In this document: piece by piece, positions 1 through 8,079 of the stretch
Numbering within the stretch: position 1 is the stretch's first letter
Layout of the letters: every line of letters starts with the position of its first letter
Assembly (NCBI RefSeq): GCF_016735115.1
Contig: NZ_JAERQJ010000002.1
Span: 248,001 to 312,000, forward strand
DNA: 64,000 bases
Reading direction: 5' to 3'
From: Aquimarina mytili
Lineage (GTDB): Bacteria; Bacteroidota; Bacteroidia; Flavobacteriales; Flavobacteriaceae
Notes under the pieces: model-generated
Seen by the model: only the letters and a program-made list of their open reading frames with translations
Told to the model about the DNA's origin: nothing
Databases searched by the model: none
Made by a program: the position numbers and the translations under genes

Positions 1-223
1 CTCCTACTTGAGGGGTTAAACCTGATATTTCATCATAAAGATTTATAACACCATCTGGTCCTGGAACACCATCACCATCAATTATAGTCATATCACAAAC
101 ACGTATATCAGGGTATGCAGTATTGCATTGTCCTAAAGAAGTATTCGGTATTAAAAAAATTAAAAGTAAAATTTTAGCTATGCTTCCCCCCAGAATTTTT
201 AGCCGATTTCCTTTTGTTTTCAA
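1..223 (-). CDS. Secreted protein, N-terminal fragment (possible T9SS cargo)
   Basis: An open frame enters from the left edge and begins at a TTG codon whose first base is 223; a stop lies in frame a few codons upstream and there is no ATG. The first ~32 residues form a basic start, a hydrophobic stretch (AKILLLIFLIPNTS) and a likely signal-peptidase site at LGQ. The mature part begins with CNTAYPDIRVCDMTIIDGD, followed by an acidic D-G-rich stretch. From memory, similar D-G-rich N-termini occur in large flavobacterial adhesins exported by type IX secretion; that is inference because the C-terminal sorting domain lies outside the window. A TAnnTTTG box sits 22 bases upstream of the start. Confidence 0.6.
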   Translation of the reverse strand, partial: MKTKGNRLKILGGSIAKILLLIFLIPNTSLGQCNTAYPDIRVCDMTIIDGDGVPGPDGVINLYDEISGLTPQVG

Positions 224-244
224 AATAGTAAGCTTTTAAGTGCG

Positions 245-252
245 CAAAAGTA
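245..252 (-). promoter_or_regulatory. -7 box for the secreted-protein gene
   Basis: The minus strand reads TACTTTTG, an exact match to the Bacteroidota -7 consensus TAnnTTTG, 21 bases before the TTG start at 223. No clear TTG -33 element lies 17-19 bases upstream, so this is half a promoter match only. Confidence 0.35.
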
Positions 253-275
253 TAATTTAATTTTAAAACCTTATT

Positions 276-305
276 TATACTGCGATAATTAGTTGTATCA
301 GTATA
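276..305 (-). terminator. Weak hairpin after the his operon
   Basis: TATACTG and CAGTATA form a 7-bp stem around a 16-base loop just after the hisIE stop. The stem is AT-rich and the T-run that follows on the minus strand is broken, so termination here would be inefficient. It may simply be a processing structure. Confidence 0.25.
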
Positions 306-314
306 TAAAACGAA

Positions 315-911
315 TCAAACTCTTGACTCTAAAGTTTTAACGACATCACTTAAGCTATATCCTTTAGCCTGTAGTAATATTAAATAGTGAAATAGTAGAT
401 CTGCACTTTCATTCAGAAACAATTCTTCATTATCATCTTTTGCTTCTATAACTACTTCTACAGCCTCCTCTCCAACTTTTTGCGCTATTTTATTAATTCC
501 TTTTCTAAACAATGAAGCTACATAAGATTTCTCATTCTTCATATTGTTTTTTCGATTCTGAATCACAGTTTCTAATTGAGATAAAAATCCAAATGAAGGA
601 GTATTATCTTCTGCCCAACATGTATCTGTACCCTTATGACAAGTAGGTCCTACTGGATCTACCAAAACTAATAGTGTATCTTGATCACAATCAACTTTAA
701 TGTCGATAAGGTTTAAAATGTTACCACTTTCTTCTCCTTTTGTCCATAATCTGTTTTTAGATCTGCTAAAAAAAGTAACCTTTTTTGTTTCTATTGTTTT
801 TATGTATGATTCATGATTCATAAAACCTAACATTAATATGTTTTTGGTCTTTGCATCTTGTATTATTGCAGGAACTAATCCATCACTATATTTATTGAAG
901 TCTATTTTCAT
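315..911 (-). CDS. hisIE: Bifunctional phosphoribosyl-AMP cyclohydrolase / phosphoribosyl-ATP pyrophosphatase
   Basis: Catalyses steps two and three of histidine synthesis: PR-ATP to PR-AMP, then opening of the adenine ring to ProFAR. The HisI domain fills residues 1-115 with the metal-binding DCDQD (Asp74, 76, 78), Cys75 and the zinc cysteines of CHKGTDTC (Cys91, Cys98). The HisE domain follows, with the acidic helix EKVGEEAVEVVIEA-type motif near 145-158 and ADLLFHYLILL near 170-180. Length 198 aa is normal for the fusion. It is the last gene of the his operon, 5 bases after hisF, so it should be co-transcribed and controlled by the leader attenuator at 7940-8059. Confidence 0.97.
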   Translation of the reverse strand: MKIDFNKYSDGLVPAIIQDAKTKNILMLGFMNHESYIKTIETKKVTFFSRSKNRLWTKGEESGNILNLIDIKVDCDQDTLLVLVDPVGPTCHKGTDTCWAEDNTPSFGFLSQLETVIQNRKNNMKNEKSYVASLFRKGINKIAQKVGEEAVEVVIEAKDDNEELFLNESADLLFHYLILLQAKGYSLSDVVKTLESRV

Positions 912-916
912 AATTT

Positions 917-1672
917 TTATAATCGAACAGGTATTTCATTACCCCTTAATTCTTCTTTTAAATCTTTAATTTCTATTTCTTTAAAATGAAAGACACTTGC
1001 CGCCAAAGCAGCATCTGCTTTCCCTTCTTTAAACGTATCTACAAAATGTTGCATTGTACCAGCACCCCCAGAAGCTATTATAGGAATATTGAGCTCTTCT
1101 GATAATTTTGCTAACGCCTTGTTTGCAAAACCATCTTTGGTCCCATCGTTATCCATAGAAGTAAAAAGAATTTCTCCAGCACCTCTTTGTTCAACTTCTT
1201 TTGCCCAATCAAATAAGTTAAGCTCGGTAGGTACTTTACCGCCTACTAAATGTACTTTCCATTCGCCATTGATTTGTTTTGCATCAATTGCCACGGTAAT
1301 ACATTGACGACCAAACTTAGCAGCCAAATCGTTAATTAATTGTGGGTTCTTTACTGCTGATGAGTTTATAGAAACTTTGTCGGCTCCATTTTGTAATAAA
1401 ATGTCCACATCTTCTATAGAAGAAATACCTCCACCAACGGTAAAAGGAATATTCACTTTTTCTGCAACCTCGAGTACAAGATTTGCTAATGTTTTACGTC
1501 TTTCTTCTGTTGCTGAAATATCTAAAAACACTAACTCATCGGCGCCTGCTTTAGAATATAGATCTGCCAATTCTACCGGATCTCCGGCATCTCGTAGGTC
1601 TACAAAATTAACTCCTTTTACAGTACGTCCGTTCTTAATATCGAGACAAGGTATGATTCGTTTTGTTAACAT
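917..1672 (-). CDS. hisF: Imidazole glycerol phosphate synthase, cyclase subunit
   Basis: HisF uses ammonia delivered by HisH to convert PRFAR into imidazole glycerol phosphate and AICAR. The protein is a 251-residue TIM barrel with the catalytic aspartates visible as Asp11 in [11 protein letters not shown] and Asp130 in TVAIDAK. Phosphate-binding glycines appear in FTVGGGISS and ASGGAGT. The length matches the family exactly. It lies 5 bases after the CsaA-like gene and 5 bases before hisIE, and it is separated from its partner hisH by hisA and the CsaA-like gene, which is a slight departure from the usual hisH-A-F order. Confidence 0.98.
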   Translation of the reverse strand: MLTKRIIPCLDIKNGRTVKGVNFVDLRDAGDPVELADLYSKAGADELVFLDISATEERRKTLANLVLEVAEKVNIPFTVGGGISSIEDVDILLQNGADKVSINSSAVKNPQLINDLAAKFGRQCITVAIDAKQINGEWKVHLVGGKVPTELNLFDWAKEVEQRGAGEILFTSMDNDGTKDGFANKALAKLSEELNIPIIASGGAGTMQHFVDTFKEGKADAALAASVFHFKEIEIKDLKEELRGNEIPVRL

Positions 1673-1677
1673 ATATC

Positions 1678-2016
1678 TTATGCTATTTTGGTTCCATTTT
1701 CTACTTTTCTCTCGGGCTGAAGTAATGTTACTTCTTTATCTTCACCCAAACCTCCTAATACAAGGCATTCGCTCATAAAATTTGCAATCTGTTTTGGGGG
1801 AAAGTTAACGACAGCTATAACCTGTTTTCCTACGATTTCTTCACAAGTGTAAAGCTTAGTAATTTGAGCCGATGTTTTTCGTTTTCCTAACACTCCAAAA
1901 TCAACAACAATTTTATAAGCAGGATTTCTAGCTTCTTTAAATACTTCTGCAGAAACTATGGTACCAATTCTCATATCCACCTTTTCAAAATCTTGCCAAC
2001 TTAAATTCGTATCCAT
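1678..2016 (-). CDS. CsaA-like tRNA-binding-domain protein inside the his operon
   Basis: A 112-residue protein made of one EMAP/Trbp111-type OB-fold tRNA-binding domain. The hallmarks are [15 protein letters not shown] at residues 9-23, then a KRKTSAQIT segment and the [19 protein letters not shown] stretch near 69-87. This matches CsaA, described in Bacillus as a dimeric chaperone and in structural work as a tRNA-binding-fold protein. It overlaps neither neighbour: 1 base separates it from hisA and 5 from hisF, so it is a true operon member. Its role in histidine synthesis is unknown. Alternatives are a passenger gene or a protein acting on uncharged tRNA. Confidence 0.85.
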   Translation of the reverse strand: MDTNLSWQDFEKVDMRIGTIVSAEVFKEARNPAYKIVVDFGVLGKRKTSAQITKLYTCEEIVGKQVIAVVNFPPKQIANFMSECLVLGGLGEDKEVTLLQPERKVENGTKIA

Positions 2017-2017
2017 A

Positions 2018-2746
2018 CTACTTCAAATTAAGAATATAGTTTTCTAATTGTTTAAGGCTAATTCTATTTTCATAGATTGCTTTTCCGATAATTGTTCCTT
2101 CACAGCCTAGTTCTGCAAGCTTTGGCAACTCATCAAATGTTGAAATTCCTCCGGATGCAATAAGATTCAAATTTTCAGTTTCTTCAAGAATTCTTTTATA
2201 CAACTCAAAAGAGGGTCCCTGTAACATTCCATCTTTACTAATATCAGTACAGATAACATATACAACCCCTTCTTTTTGATATTCTTGAATAAATGGAATT
2301 AGTTCTTTATCGCTTTCTTCTTGCCAACCACTCACTGCAATTTTTTCATTTTGGGCATCTGCTCCAAGAATTATTTTATCTGAGCCATATGTAGTTATCC
2401 ATGCACTAAAAGTTTCAGGGTTTTTAACTGCTATACTGCCTCCAGTGATTTGATTTGCACCACTTTCAAAAGCGATTCTTAAGTCTTCATCTGTTTTTAA
2501 TCCTCCTCCAAAGTCAATTTTGAGGTTAGTTTTTGTAGCAATCTGCTCTAAAACTCTATGATTCACAATATGTTTAGATTTTGCGCCATCCAAATCTACC
2601 AGGTGTAAGTATTGAATCCCATGGTCTTCAAATTCTTTTGCGACTTCTAACGGGTTTTCATTGTAAATTTTCTTAGTGTTGTAATCTCCTTTTGATAGAC
2701 GAACGCATTTTCCTTCGATAATATCTATGGCTGGGATAATTCTCAT
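2018..2746 (-). CDS. hisA: ProFAR isomerase
   Basis: HisA performs the Amadori rearrangement of ProFAR to PRFAR, the step before HisH/HisF. The 242-residue TIM barrel has the two catalytic aspartates, Asp8 in [12 protein letters not shown] and Asp168 in [10 protein letters not shown]. Phosphate-binding loops are seen as IDFGGGLKT and IASGGIST. It follows hisH by 17 bases and precedes the CsaA-like gene by one base, consistent with translational coupling. Length and motifs are typical and I see nothing anomalous. Confidence 0.98.
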   Translation of the reverse strand: MRIIPAIDIIEGKCVRLSKGDYNTKKIYNENPLEVAKEFEDHGIQYLHLVDLDGAKSKHIVNHRVLEQIATKTNLKIDFGGGLKTDEDLRIAFESGANQITGGSIAVKNPETFSAWITTYGSDKIILGADAQNEKIAVSGWQEESDKELIPFIQEYQKEGVVYVICTDISKDGMLQGPSFELYKRILEETENLNLIASGGISTFDELPKLAELGCEGTIIGKAIYENRISLKQLENYILNLK

Positions 2747-2763
2747 TTTTCAGTTAATAGTTG

Positions 2764-3357
2764 TTAGTTAGTAGTTGATAGATTCAAAAAGTTTCTTAAA
2801 ATTCGTTCTCCCGTCACTGAAGATTTCTCCGGATGAAATTGAGTCCCGTAAAAATTATCTTTATGTAAGGCTGTCGAATATGCAATCCCATAATTGGATT
2901 GGGCTATTGTTTCTTCCATCACCGGAGCATAATAACTATGTACCAAATAGATATATTCCTTTTCTTCTACATTTTCAAACAAAGGTGACTTCAAAGATTC
3001 TATTTGGTTCCACCCAATCTGAGGTACTTTTACACCATGATTAAATCGTAATACATTTACATCAAAAATACCAAGCCCCTGTGTATCCCCTTCTTCTGTA
3101 TAATTACACATGAGCTGCATTCCCAGACAAATTCCCAAAACAGGTTGCTTTAATTGAGGAACTAATGTATCAAGTCCAGAAGCTTTTAGCTTTTTCATTG
3201 CACTACTGGCTTCTCCTACTCCAGGAAAAATAACTTTATCTGCAGATTTAATCTCTTCAGGATTATCACTCAAAACAGCTTCATACCCCAATCTCTGTAT
3301 AGCAAATTTTATGGATTGAATATTTCCAGCTCCGTAATTTATAATGACTATTTTCAT
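2764..3357 (-). CDS. hisH: Imidazole glycerol phosphate synthase, glutaminase subunit
   Basis: HisH hydrolyses glutamine and channels ammonia to HisF. The triad is visible: Cys77 in LGICLGMQLM, His175 and Glu177 in GTQFHPEKS. I start it at the ATG at 3357 (MKIVIINYGAGN), giving 197 residues, the family norm. The frame stays open for another 29 codons upstream to 3444, but those codons (RRRPESKI and PALAGMTD) are the translation of a palindromic repeat, not protein-coding sequence. The repeat therefore forms the hisB-hisH junction. The gene ends 17 bases before hisA. Confidence 0.96.
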   Translation of the reverse strand: MKIVIINYGAGNIQSIKFAIQRLGYEAVLSDNPEEIKSADKVIFPGVGEASSAMKKLKASGLDTLVPQLKQPVLGICLGMQLMCNYTEEGDTQGLGIFDVNVLRFNHGVKVPQIGWNQIESLKSPLFENVEEKEYIYLVHSYYAPVMEETIAQSNYGIAYSTALHKDNFYGTQFHPEKSSVTGERILRNFLNLSTTN

Positions 3358-3364
3358 TTTATCT

Positions 3365-3442
3365 GTCATTCCAGCAAGGGCTGGAATCATTTTAATTGAA
3401 CTTATACATTTAATTTTGGATTCCGGCCTTCGCCGGAATGAC
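3365..3442. repeat. Palindromic repeat pair between hisB and hisH
   Basis: Two hairpins face each other. At 3368-3387 ATTCCAGC and GCTGGAAT enclose AAGG; at 3420-3439 ATTCCGGC and GCCGGAAT enclose CTTC. The outer ends GTCATTCC and GGAATGAC are inverted copies, so the whole 78-bp unit is an imperfect inverted repeat. This resembles the REP/BIME-type elements mobilised by REP-associated tyrosine transposases, and translated copies (RRPESKI, IPALAGMT) are a familiar artefact in bacterial ORF sets. In the his mRNA it would fold as two stable stem-loops. Confidence 0.8.
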
Positions 3443-3455
3443 AAAAAATTATTGT

Positions 3456-4592
3456 TTACAACATTCCTTTTGTACTTGGTAAAATCATTTTCTCTGGATC
3501 TCTTTTCACTGCCACCTTAATCGCTTTGGCAAATGCTTTAAAGATAGCTTCGATTTTATGATGCTCGTTAGTTCCTTCGGCCTTTACATTAAGGTTTGCT
3601 TTTGCGCCATCGGTAAATGATTTAAAGAAATGATAAAACATCTCTGTTGGCATTTTTCCAATCATTTCTCGCTTAAAGTCGGCCTCCCATACCAACCAAT
3701 TACGCCCTCCAAAATCTATAGCCACTTGTGCAAGGCAGTCATCCATTGGCAAGCAAAACCCATAGCGTTCTATGCCCAGTTTATTATCTAACGCCTTAGA
3801 AAAAACCTCTCCCAAAGCTATTGCGGTATCTTCTATTGTATGATGTTCATCTACTTCCAGATCACCCTTTACATTAACATCCAAATCCATTTGACCGTGA
3901 CGCGAAATTTGATCCAGCATATGATCAAAAAACTCTAAGCCCGTACTGATATTACTTTTTCCTGTTCCGTCAAGATTAAGTTTAATATAGATATCGGTTT
4001 CGTTTGTTTTTCTTGAAATCTCGGCAACACGATCATTTAGCTTAAGAAATTCATATATCTTTTGCCAATCATTACTTTCTAAAGCAATATGGCCATTTAA
4101 TTCTTCTTGCTTAATGGTGATTTCTCCTGTTCCCAGGTTAGTATTATCATTAATGAATATCCCCTGGGATCCTAAGTTTTTTGCCAACTCCATATCAGTT
4201 AATCGATCCCCGATTACAAAAGAGTTTTCTAAATCATATTCGTCAGAAAAATACTCAGTCAACAAACCTGTACCTGGTTTTCTGGTATTTGCATTTTCAT
4301 GCGGAAATGTTCTATCAAGAAATACCTTGTCAAAAACAACTCCTTCATTTTCAAAAGACTTCATAATAAAATTATGTACCGGCCAAAAGGTATCTTCAGG
4401 AAATGAGTCTGTGCCCAAACCATCTTGATTGGTAATCATGACTAGTTCATAATCCAGCTCATCAGCTATTTTACCCAAGTATGTAAATGCCTTGGGATAG
4501 AAAATCATCTTCTCAAAGGCATCGATCTGTTCGTCGGCCGTTTCTTTGATAATCGTACCGTCTCGGTCTATAAATAATACTTTCTTTTTCAT
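3456..4592 (-). CDS. hisB: Bifunctional histidinol-phosphatase / imidazoleglycerol-phosphate dehydratase
   Basis: Carries out the dehydration of imidazole glycerol phosphate and, two steps later, dephosphorylation of histidinol phosphate. The N-terminal HAD-type phosphatase (about residues 1-165) has the nucleophile motif FIDRDGTII (Asp9, Asp11) and the VIGDRLTD motif. The C-terminal dehydratase (about 190-378) has the manganese-binding repeats [13 protein letters not shown] and [11 protein letters not shown]. The fused form is shared with enterobacteria and is usual in Bacteroidota. It ends 14 bases before the palindromic repeat that separates it from hisH. Confidence 0.97.
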   Translation of the reverse strand: MKKKVLFIDRDGTIIKETADEQIDAFEKMIFYPKAFTYLGKIADELDYELVMITNQDGLGTDSFPEDTFWPVHNFIMKSFENEGVVFDKVFLDRTFPHENANTRKPGTGLLTEYFSDEYDLENSFVIGDRLTDMELAKNLGSQGIFINDNTNLGTGEITIKQEELNGHIALESNDWQKIYEFLKLNDRVAEISRKTNETDIYIKLNLDGTGKSNISTGLEFFDHMLDQISRHGQMDLDVNVKGDLEVDEHHTIEDTAIALGEVFSKALDNKLGIERYGFCLPMDDCLAQVAIDFGGRNWLVWEADFKREMIGKMPTEMFYHFFKSFTDGAKANLNVKAEGTNEHHKIEAIFKAFAKAIKVAVKRDPEKMILPSTKGML

Positions 4593-4640
4593 ATTCTTAT
4601 GGCTTCAACACTCTTTCAAAAAGAGAGAGAACTATGGATT

Positions 4641-5690
4641 TTATAGTTGTTTTAATATTTTTTCTAGCGCATTATTTTCAGCAGGTGTACCTACTGTAAA
4701 TCTAAGTGTATTTTCACATAAAGGTTGCGTACTTCGATTACGAATCACAATGCCTTTCTGCAATAATTGATCATAACGTTTGTCGGCATCATCTACTTTT
4801 ACCAAAATAAAATTAGCATCGGTCTCATATATTTTCTCTACAAAACTTATCTGTGATAACGTAGTTATTAGTTTTTTTCTTTCTTCCAGAATATTAGAAA
4901 CTTCTGTATTGACCTTATCGAAATCCATAACACGTTCTAAAGCTCGTTTTTGAGTTAATTCATTAACATTGTATGGCGGTTTTATTTTATTAAGAATAGC
5001 AATGATTTCTTCAGAAGCATAGCAAACTCCAAGTCTAATACCTGCTAATCCATAGGCTTTAGATAATGTTTGTGTTACAATAAGATTAGGATATGTTTTT
5101 ATCTTTTCAATCCAACTTTCTTTATCTGAAAAGTCTATATAAGCTTCATCAATAACTACTAAGCCATCAAATCTATCTAAAACTTGAGTTATACGTTCTT
5201 CAGAAAAAGAATTTCCCGTAGGATTATTGGGCGAACAAAGGAAGATAATCTTTGTATTTGAATTGACTGCTTCTAAAATCGTTTTAACATTGGGCTCAAA
5301 ACTTTCTGTCAATAACACCTCCCGATTTTGGATATTATTAATGTTTGCTAACACCTTATACATCCCGTATGTTGGAGGTAAGGTGATAATATTATCAATT
5401 TTTGGTTCGCAAAATGCTCTAAATAAAAGATCCAGAACTTCATCACTTCCATTTCCTAGTAGAATATTTTGTACCGAAACGCTTTTCTGCTGCGCAAGAA
5501 CCGCCTTAAGGTTTCTTTGTTGAGGATCTGGATATCGATTTACTCCATTCTCAAAAGGGTTTTCGTTGGCATCAAGAAAAATCATTTCAGATCCGTCGCT
5601 CACATATTCATCTCTGGCAGAAGAATATGGCATAAGACCCAAGACATTTTCGCGAACTAATTGATTAATATTGAATTGTGTTTTATTCAT
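4641..5690 (-). CDS. hisC: Histidinol-phosphate aminotransferase
   Basis: A PLP enzyme that converts imidazole acetol phosphate to L-histidinol phosphate with glutamate as donor. It is a fold-type I aminotransferase of 349 residues: substrate loop LDANENPFENG near 40-49, CSPNNPTGNSF near 152-163, VIDEAYIDF near 179-187 and the PLP lysine Lys211 in TQTLSKAYGLAGIRLG. Length is typical. It lies 48 bases upstream of hisB and 40 bases downstream of hisD; the latter gap holds a CCTGAA/TTCAGG palindrome. Confidence 0.96.
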   Translation of the reverse strand: MNKTQFNINQLVRENVLGLMPYSSARDEYVSDGSEMIFLDANENPFENGVNRYPDPQQRNLKAVLAQQKSVSVQNILLGNGSDEVLDLLFRAFCEPKIDNIITLPPTYGMYKVLANINNIQNREVLLTESFEPNVKTILEAVNSNTKIIFLCSPNNPTGNSFSEERITQVLDRFDGLVVIDEAYIDFSDKESWIEKIKTYPNLIVTQTLSKAYGLAGIRLGVCYASEEIIAILNKIKPPYNVNELTQKRALERVMDFDKVNTEVSNILEERKKLITTLSQISFVEKIYETDANFILVKVDDADKRYDQLLQKGIVIRNRSTQPLCENTLRFTVGTPAENNALEKILKQL

Positions 5691-5698
5691 CTGTTATT

Positions 5699-5728
5699 GT
5701 CACCCTGAACTTGTTTCAGGATCTCATT
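5699..5728. repeat. Short palindromic repeat between hisC and hisD
   Basis: CCTGAA (5704-5709) and TTCAGG (5715-5720) form a 6-bp stem around CTTGT, set in the wider context GTCACCCTGAACTTGTTTC. Translated plus-strand copies read VTLNLFQDL, a recurrent spurious peptide in many bacterial genomes, which marks this as a dispersed repeat. It differs in sequence from the repeat at 3365-3442. Confidence 0.65.
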
Positions 5729-5730
5729 AT

Positions 5731-7014
5731 TTATTTTAAACTTTCTAATCTTAAGGTTACTGCATTTTTATGCGCTTGTAAACCTTCAGCCTCTGCCATT
5801 AATTCAATCGCATTTCCAATGGTTTGGATTCCTTTTTCAGAGATCTTCTGGAAAGTCATCGATTTCATAAAACTATCCAGGTTTACCCCGCTATACTGCT
5901 TTGCATATCCATTTGTAGGTAGCGTATGATTTGTTCCTGAAGCATAATCCCCTGCACTCTCAGGTGTATAGTTACCAATAAAAACGGATCCGGCATTTTC
6001 GATGTTAGCCACATAATACTCTTCATTTTTGACACAAACTATAAAATGTTCAGGTCCATATTCATTGATAAGAGTCAACGCTTCTACATCGTTATCTACA
6101 TATATTAATCTTGAATTTTCGATTGCGGTCATAGCAATATCTTTTCTAGGTAATACAGAGAGCTGTTCTTCTACTTCTTTCTCTACTTTATCGATCATCT
6201 TTTTTGAAGTAGAAACTAAAATCACTTGGCTATCTTTACCATGCTCTGCCTGGCTCAATAAATCTGAAGCAACAAAAGAAGCATTTGCCGTATCATCTGC
6301 AACCACTAATAATTCGCTAGGCCCTGCAGGCATATCTATGGCGACTCCAAATTTTGTAGCTAATTGCTTAGCTACGGTTACAAATTGATTGCCTGGACCA
6401 AATATTTTATATACTTGCGGAATACTATTGGTACCAAAAGTCATTCCAGCGATAGCTTGTATCCCACCAACTTTACATATTTTGGTAACACCGCAAAGGT
6501 CTGCAGCGTACAAAATTGCTGGATTTATTTTTCCTTCATTACCTGGCGGCGTGCATAGCACTATTTCTTTACATTTTGCAATGTTTGCTGGTATTGCCAA
6601 CATTAATATTGTTGAAAACAACGGTGCAGTACCACCAGGGATATATAAACCAACTTTTTGAATTGGTCTTTTTTCTTGCCAACATAAAACTCCAGTAGCG
6701 GTTTCTACTGAAACTTTTTCAGTTTTTTGAGCTGCATGAAAAATTTCAATATTGGATTTAGCCGCAGCTATAGATTCTTTTAATTCTTGACTTACTTGTT
6801 TTTTTGCTTCTTCAATTTCTTCTGAAGTAACCAAAATATTTTCAAGAGATACATTATCAAACTTTTGAGTATATCGGTGTATTGCTATATCACCTTCTGA
6901 TTTAACCTCATTAAAAACACGCAATACTGTTGCTTCAATATCTTCTACCGTTTGTGTTGGTCTTTTTAATACTGTAGGCCATGTACTTCTTTCTGGGCTG
7001 TATATCTTCTTCAT
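5731..7014 (-). CDS. hisD: Histidinol dehydrogenase
   Basis: Catalyses the final two oxidations, histidinol to histidinal to histidine, with NAD+ and zinc. In 427 residues it shows the glycine-rich VGLYIPGGTAPLFST near 121-135, KIFGPGNQFVT near 203-213, the zinc ligands Gln255 and His258 in LLSQAEHGKDSQ, and the catalytic Glu-His pair in YGPEHFIV near 320. The C-terminal substrate loop GTNHTLPTNGYA is present. Length is normal. It is the second gene of the operon, 19 bases after hisG. Confidence 0.98.
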   Translation of the reverse strand: MKKIYSPERSTWPTVLKRPTQTVEDIEATVLRVFNEVKSEGDIAIHRYTQKFDNVSLENILVTSEEIEEAKKQVSQELKESIAAAKSNIEIFHAAQKTEKVSVETATGVLCWQEKRPIQKVGLYIPGGTAPLFSTILMLAIPANIAKCKEIVLCTPPGNEGKINPAILYAADLCGVTKICKVGGIQAIAGMTFGTNSIPQVYKIFGPGNQFVTVAKQLATKFGVAIDMPAGPSELLVVADDTANASFVASDLLSQAEHGKDSQVILVSTSKKMIDKVEKEVEEQLSVLPRKDIAMTAIENSRLIYVDNDVEALTLINEYGPEHFIVCVKNEEYYVANIENAGSVFIGNYTPESAGDYASGTNHTLPTNGYAKQYSGVNLDSFMKSMTFQKISEKGIQTIGNAIELMAEAEGLQAHKNAVTLRLESLK

Positions 7015-7033
7015 CTTTCTTTATACTTATAAA

Positions 7034-7891
7034 TTACAACACCATTTTTTCAATTGGACAAACTAAAATTCCTTCTGCTCCTTCAGCTTTTAGTTCATCA
7101 AGAATATCCCAGAACTTATTTTTCTCTACAACGGTGTGAATCGAGCTCCATCCTTTTTCTGCTAGAGGCAATACTGTTGGACTTCGCATTCCGGGTAAAA
7201 TTTTTACAATATCTTCTATTTTTTCATTAGGAGCATTAAGAAGAACGTATTTAGAATTTCTGGCTTTTAAAACTGCTTTTATTCTAAACTGCAATTTTTT
7301 AAGAAGGTCTTTATTCTCTTCAGATATTTTTGGAGAAACGGCAAGCACTGCTTCTGATGTAAGCATTACTTCAACTTCTTTTAAATTATTCTTAAACAAG
7401 GTACTTCCGCTAGAGACGATATCACAAATGGCATCTGCAAGACCTATATTAGGTGCAATTTCTACAGAGCCAGAAATCTGGTGCAACTCTGCAGATATCC
7501 CTTGCTTTTCTAAATATTGATTTACGGTATTGGGATACGAGGTAGCTATTCGTTTTCCATCTAAATCCTGTATTGAATTGTATTCAAAATCTTTAGGTAC
7601 CGCCAATGAAACTTTACACTTAGAAAAATTAAGACGCTCGGCAATAGAAATATCTTTCCCTTTTTCGATAAGTACATTTTCACCAATAATTGCAATATCA
7701 ACCACTCCATCTCTAAGGTATTGCGGGATATCACCATTACGTAAAAACATAACTTCCATTGGAAAATTACGCGTTTGAGCTTTTAATTGATCTTTACCAT
7801 TATCGATTGAAATACCACAATCTTTAAGGATCTTAACCGAATCTTCATTAAGTCGGCCACTTTTTTGAATAGCAATTTTAATTTTAGACAT
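7034..7891 (-). CDS. hisG: ATP phosphoribosyltransferase, long form
   Basis: First committed step: ATP plus PRPP gives phosphoribosyl-ATP. At 285 residues it is the long, HisZ-independent form; the catalytic domains run to about residue 205, including the PRPP-binding DIVSSGSTLFKNNL, and the last ~75 residues (SPTVLPLAEKGWSSIHTVV onward) form the ACT-like domain that binds histidine for feedback inhibition. It is the promoter-proximal gene of the operon. The 111 bases between the leader peptide stop and its start hold an intrinsic terminator, so its expression is probably set by attenuation as well as by enzyme inhibition. Confidence 0.97.
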   Translation of the reverse strand: MSKIKIAIQKSGRLNEDSVKILKDCGISIDNGKDQLKAQTRNFPMEVMFLRNGDIPQYLRDGVVDIAIIGENVLIEKGKDISIAERLNFSKCKVSLAVPKDFEYNSIQDLDGKRIATSYPNTVNQYLEKQGISAELHQISGSVEIAPNIGLADAICDIVSSGSTLFKNNLKEVEVMLTSEAVLAVSPKISEENKDLLKKLQFRIKAVLKARNSKYVLLNAPNEKIEDIVKILPGMRSPTVLPLAEKGWSSIHTVVEKNKFWDILDELKAEGAEGILVCPIEKMVL

Positions 7892-7939
7892 TCTCTTTGT
7901 TGTTGAGTTTAATCAGTTCTAACAAGCCCGTTTTGAAAC

Positions 7940-7970
7940 AAAAAACCCGTTTGAACTTCTCAAACGGGTT
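7940..7970 (-). terminator. Intrinsic terminator of the his leader (attenuator)
   Basis: On the minus strand AACCCGTTTGA pairs perfectly over 11 bp with TCAAACGGGTT around a 5-base loop and runs into a T-tract ending at 7940. It sits between the His-rich leader ORF and hisG, where a normal operon should have no terminator. Its left arm overlaps the segment at 7959-7972 that can instead pair with the end of the leader ORF. Confidence 0.92.
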
Positions 7971-8016
7971 AAATTTATTGTTGTACTATATACATACCAC
8001 ACTTACCACGCCTGAG
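7959..8016 (-). promoter_or_regulatory. Candidate antiterminator of the his attenuator
   Basis: The RNA from bases 8016-8003 (CUCAGGCGUGGUAA, the last codons and stop of the leader ORF) can pair with the RNA from 7972-7959 (UUAACCCGUUUGAG, the left arm of the terminator). Twelve of fourteen positions pair, two as G-U, with two mismatches, across a 30-base loop. The two structures are mutually exclusive. A ribosome finishing the leader peptide would cover the upstream arm and permit termination; one stalled at the His codons would leave it free. I worked this pairing out by hand. Confidence 0.7.
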
Positions 8017-8059
8017 CGAAAATGTAAGAATGATGATGATGTATAGCTATTTTTCTCAT
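8003..8059 (-). CDS. hisL: His leader peptide with four consecutive His codons
   Basis: An 18-codon ORF reads MRKIAIHHHHSYIFAQAW and stop. Residues 7-10 are four CAT codons in a row (8030-8041). It lies just ahead of the intrinsic terminator and hisG, exactly the layout of a classical histidine attenuator. Histidine is rare in proteins, so four in an 18-residue leader immediately before the his genes is hard to explain by chance. Distance from the last His codon to the antiterminator arm is 13 bases, enough for a stalled ribosome to leave the arm free. The gene symbol is by analogy with enterobacterial hisL. Confidence 0.9.
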   Translation of the reverse strand: MRKIAIHHHHSYIFAQAW

Positions 8060-8079
8060 TGATTTTTGTAAATACTTTG

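Noticed and set aside
1377..1778. 133-residue plus-strand ORF
   Set aside because: It runs antisense through hisF and the CsaA-like gene; Ser-rich composition is typical of a shadow frame.
3358..3444. 29-residue N-terminal extension of HisH in the open frame
   Set aside because: It is the translation of a palindromic repeat (3365-3442); the canonical HisH start MKIVIINYGAGN at 3357 gives the normal family length.
5678..5929. Plus-strand ORF across the hisC-hisD junction
   Set aside because: Its start is the translated palindromic repeat (VTLNLFQDL) and the rest is antisense to hisD.
8030..8041. (ATG)4 microsatellite or plus-strand start-codon cluster
   Set aside because: On the minus strand these are four His codons inside the leader peptide ORF ahead of hisG, a better explanation than a repeat.
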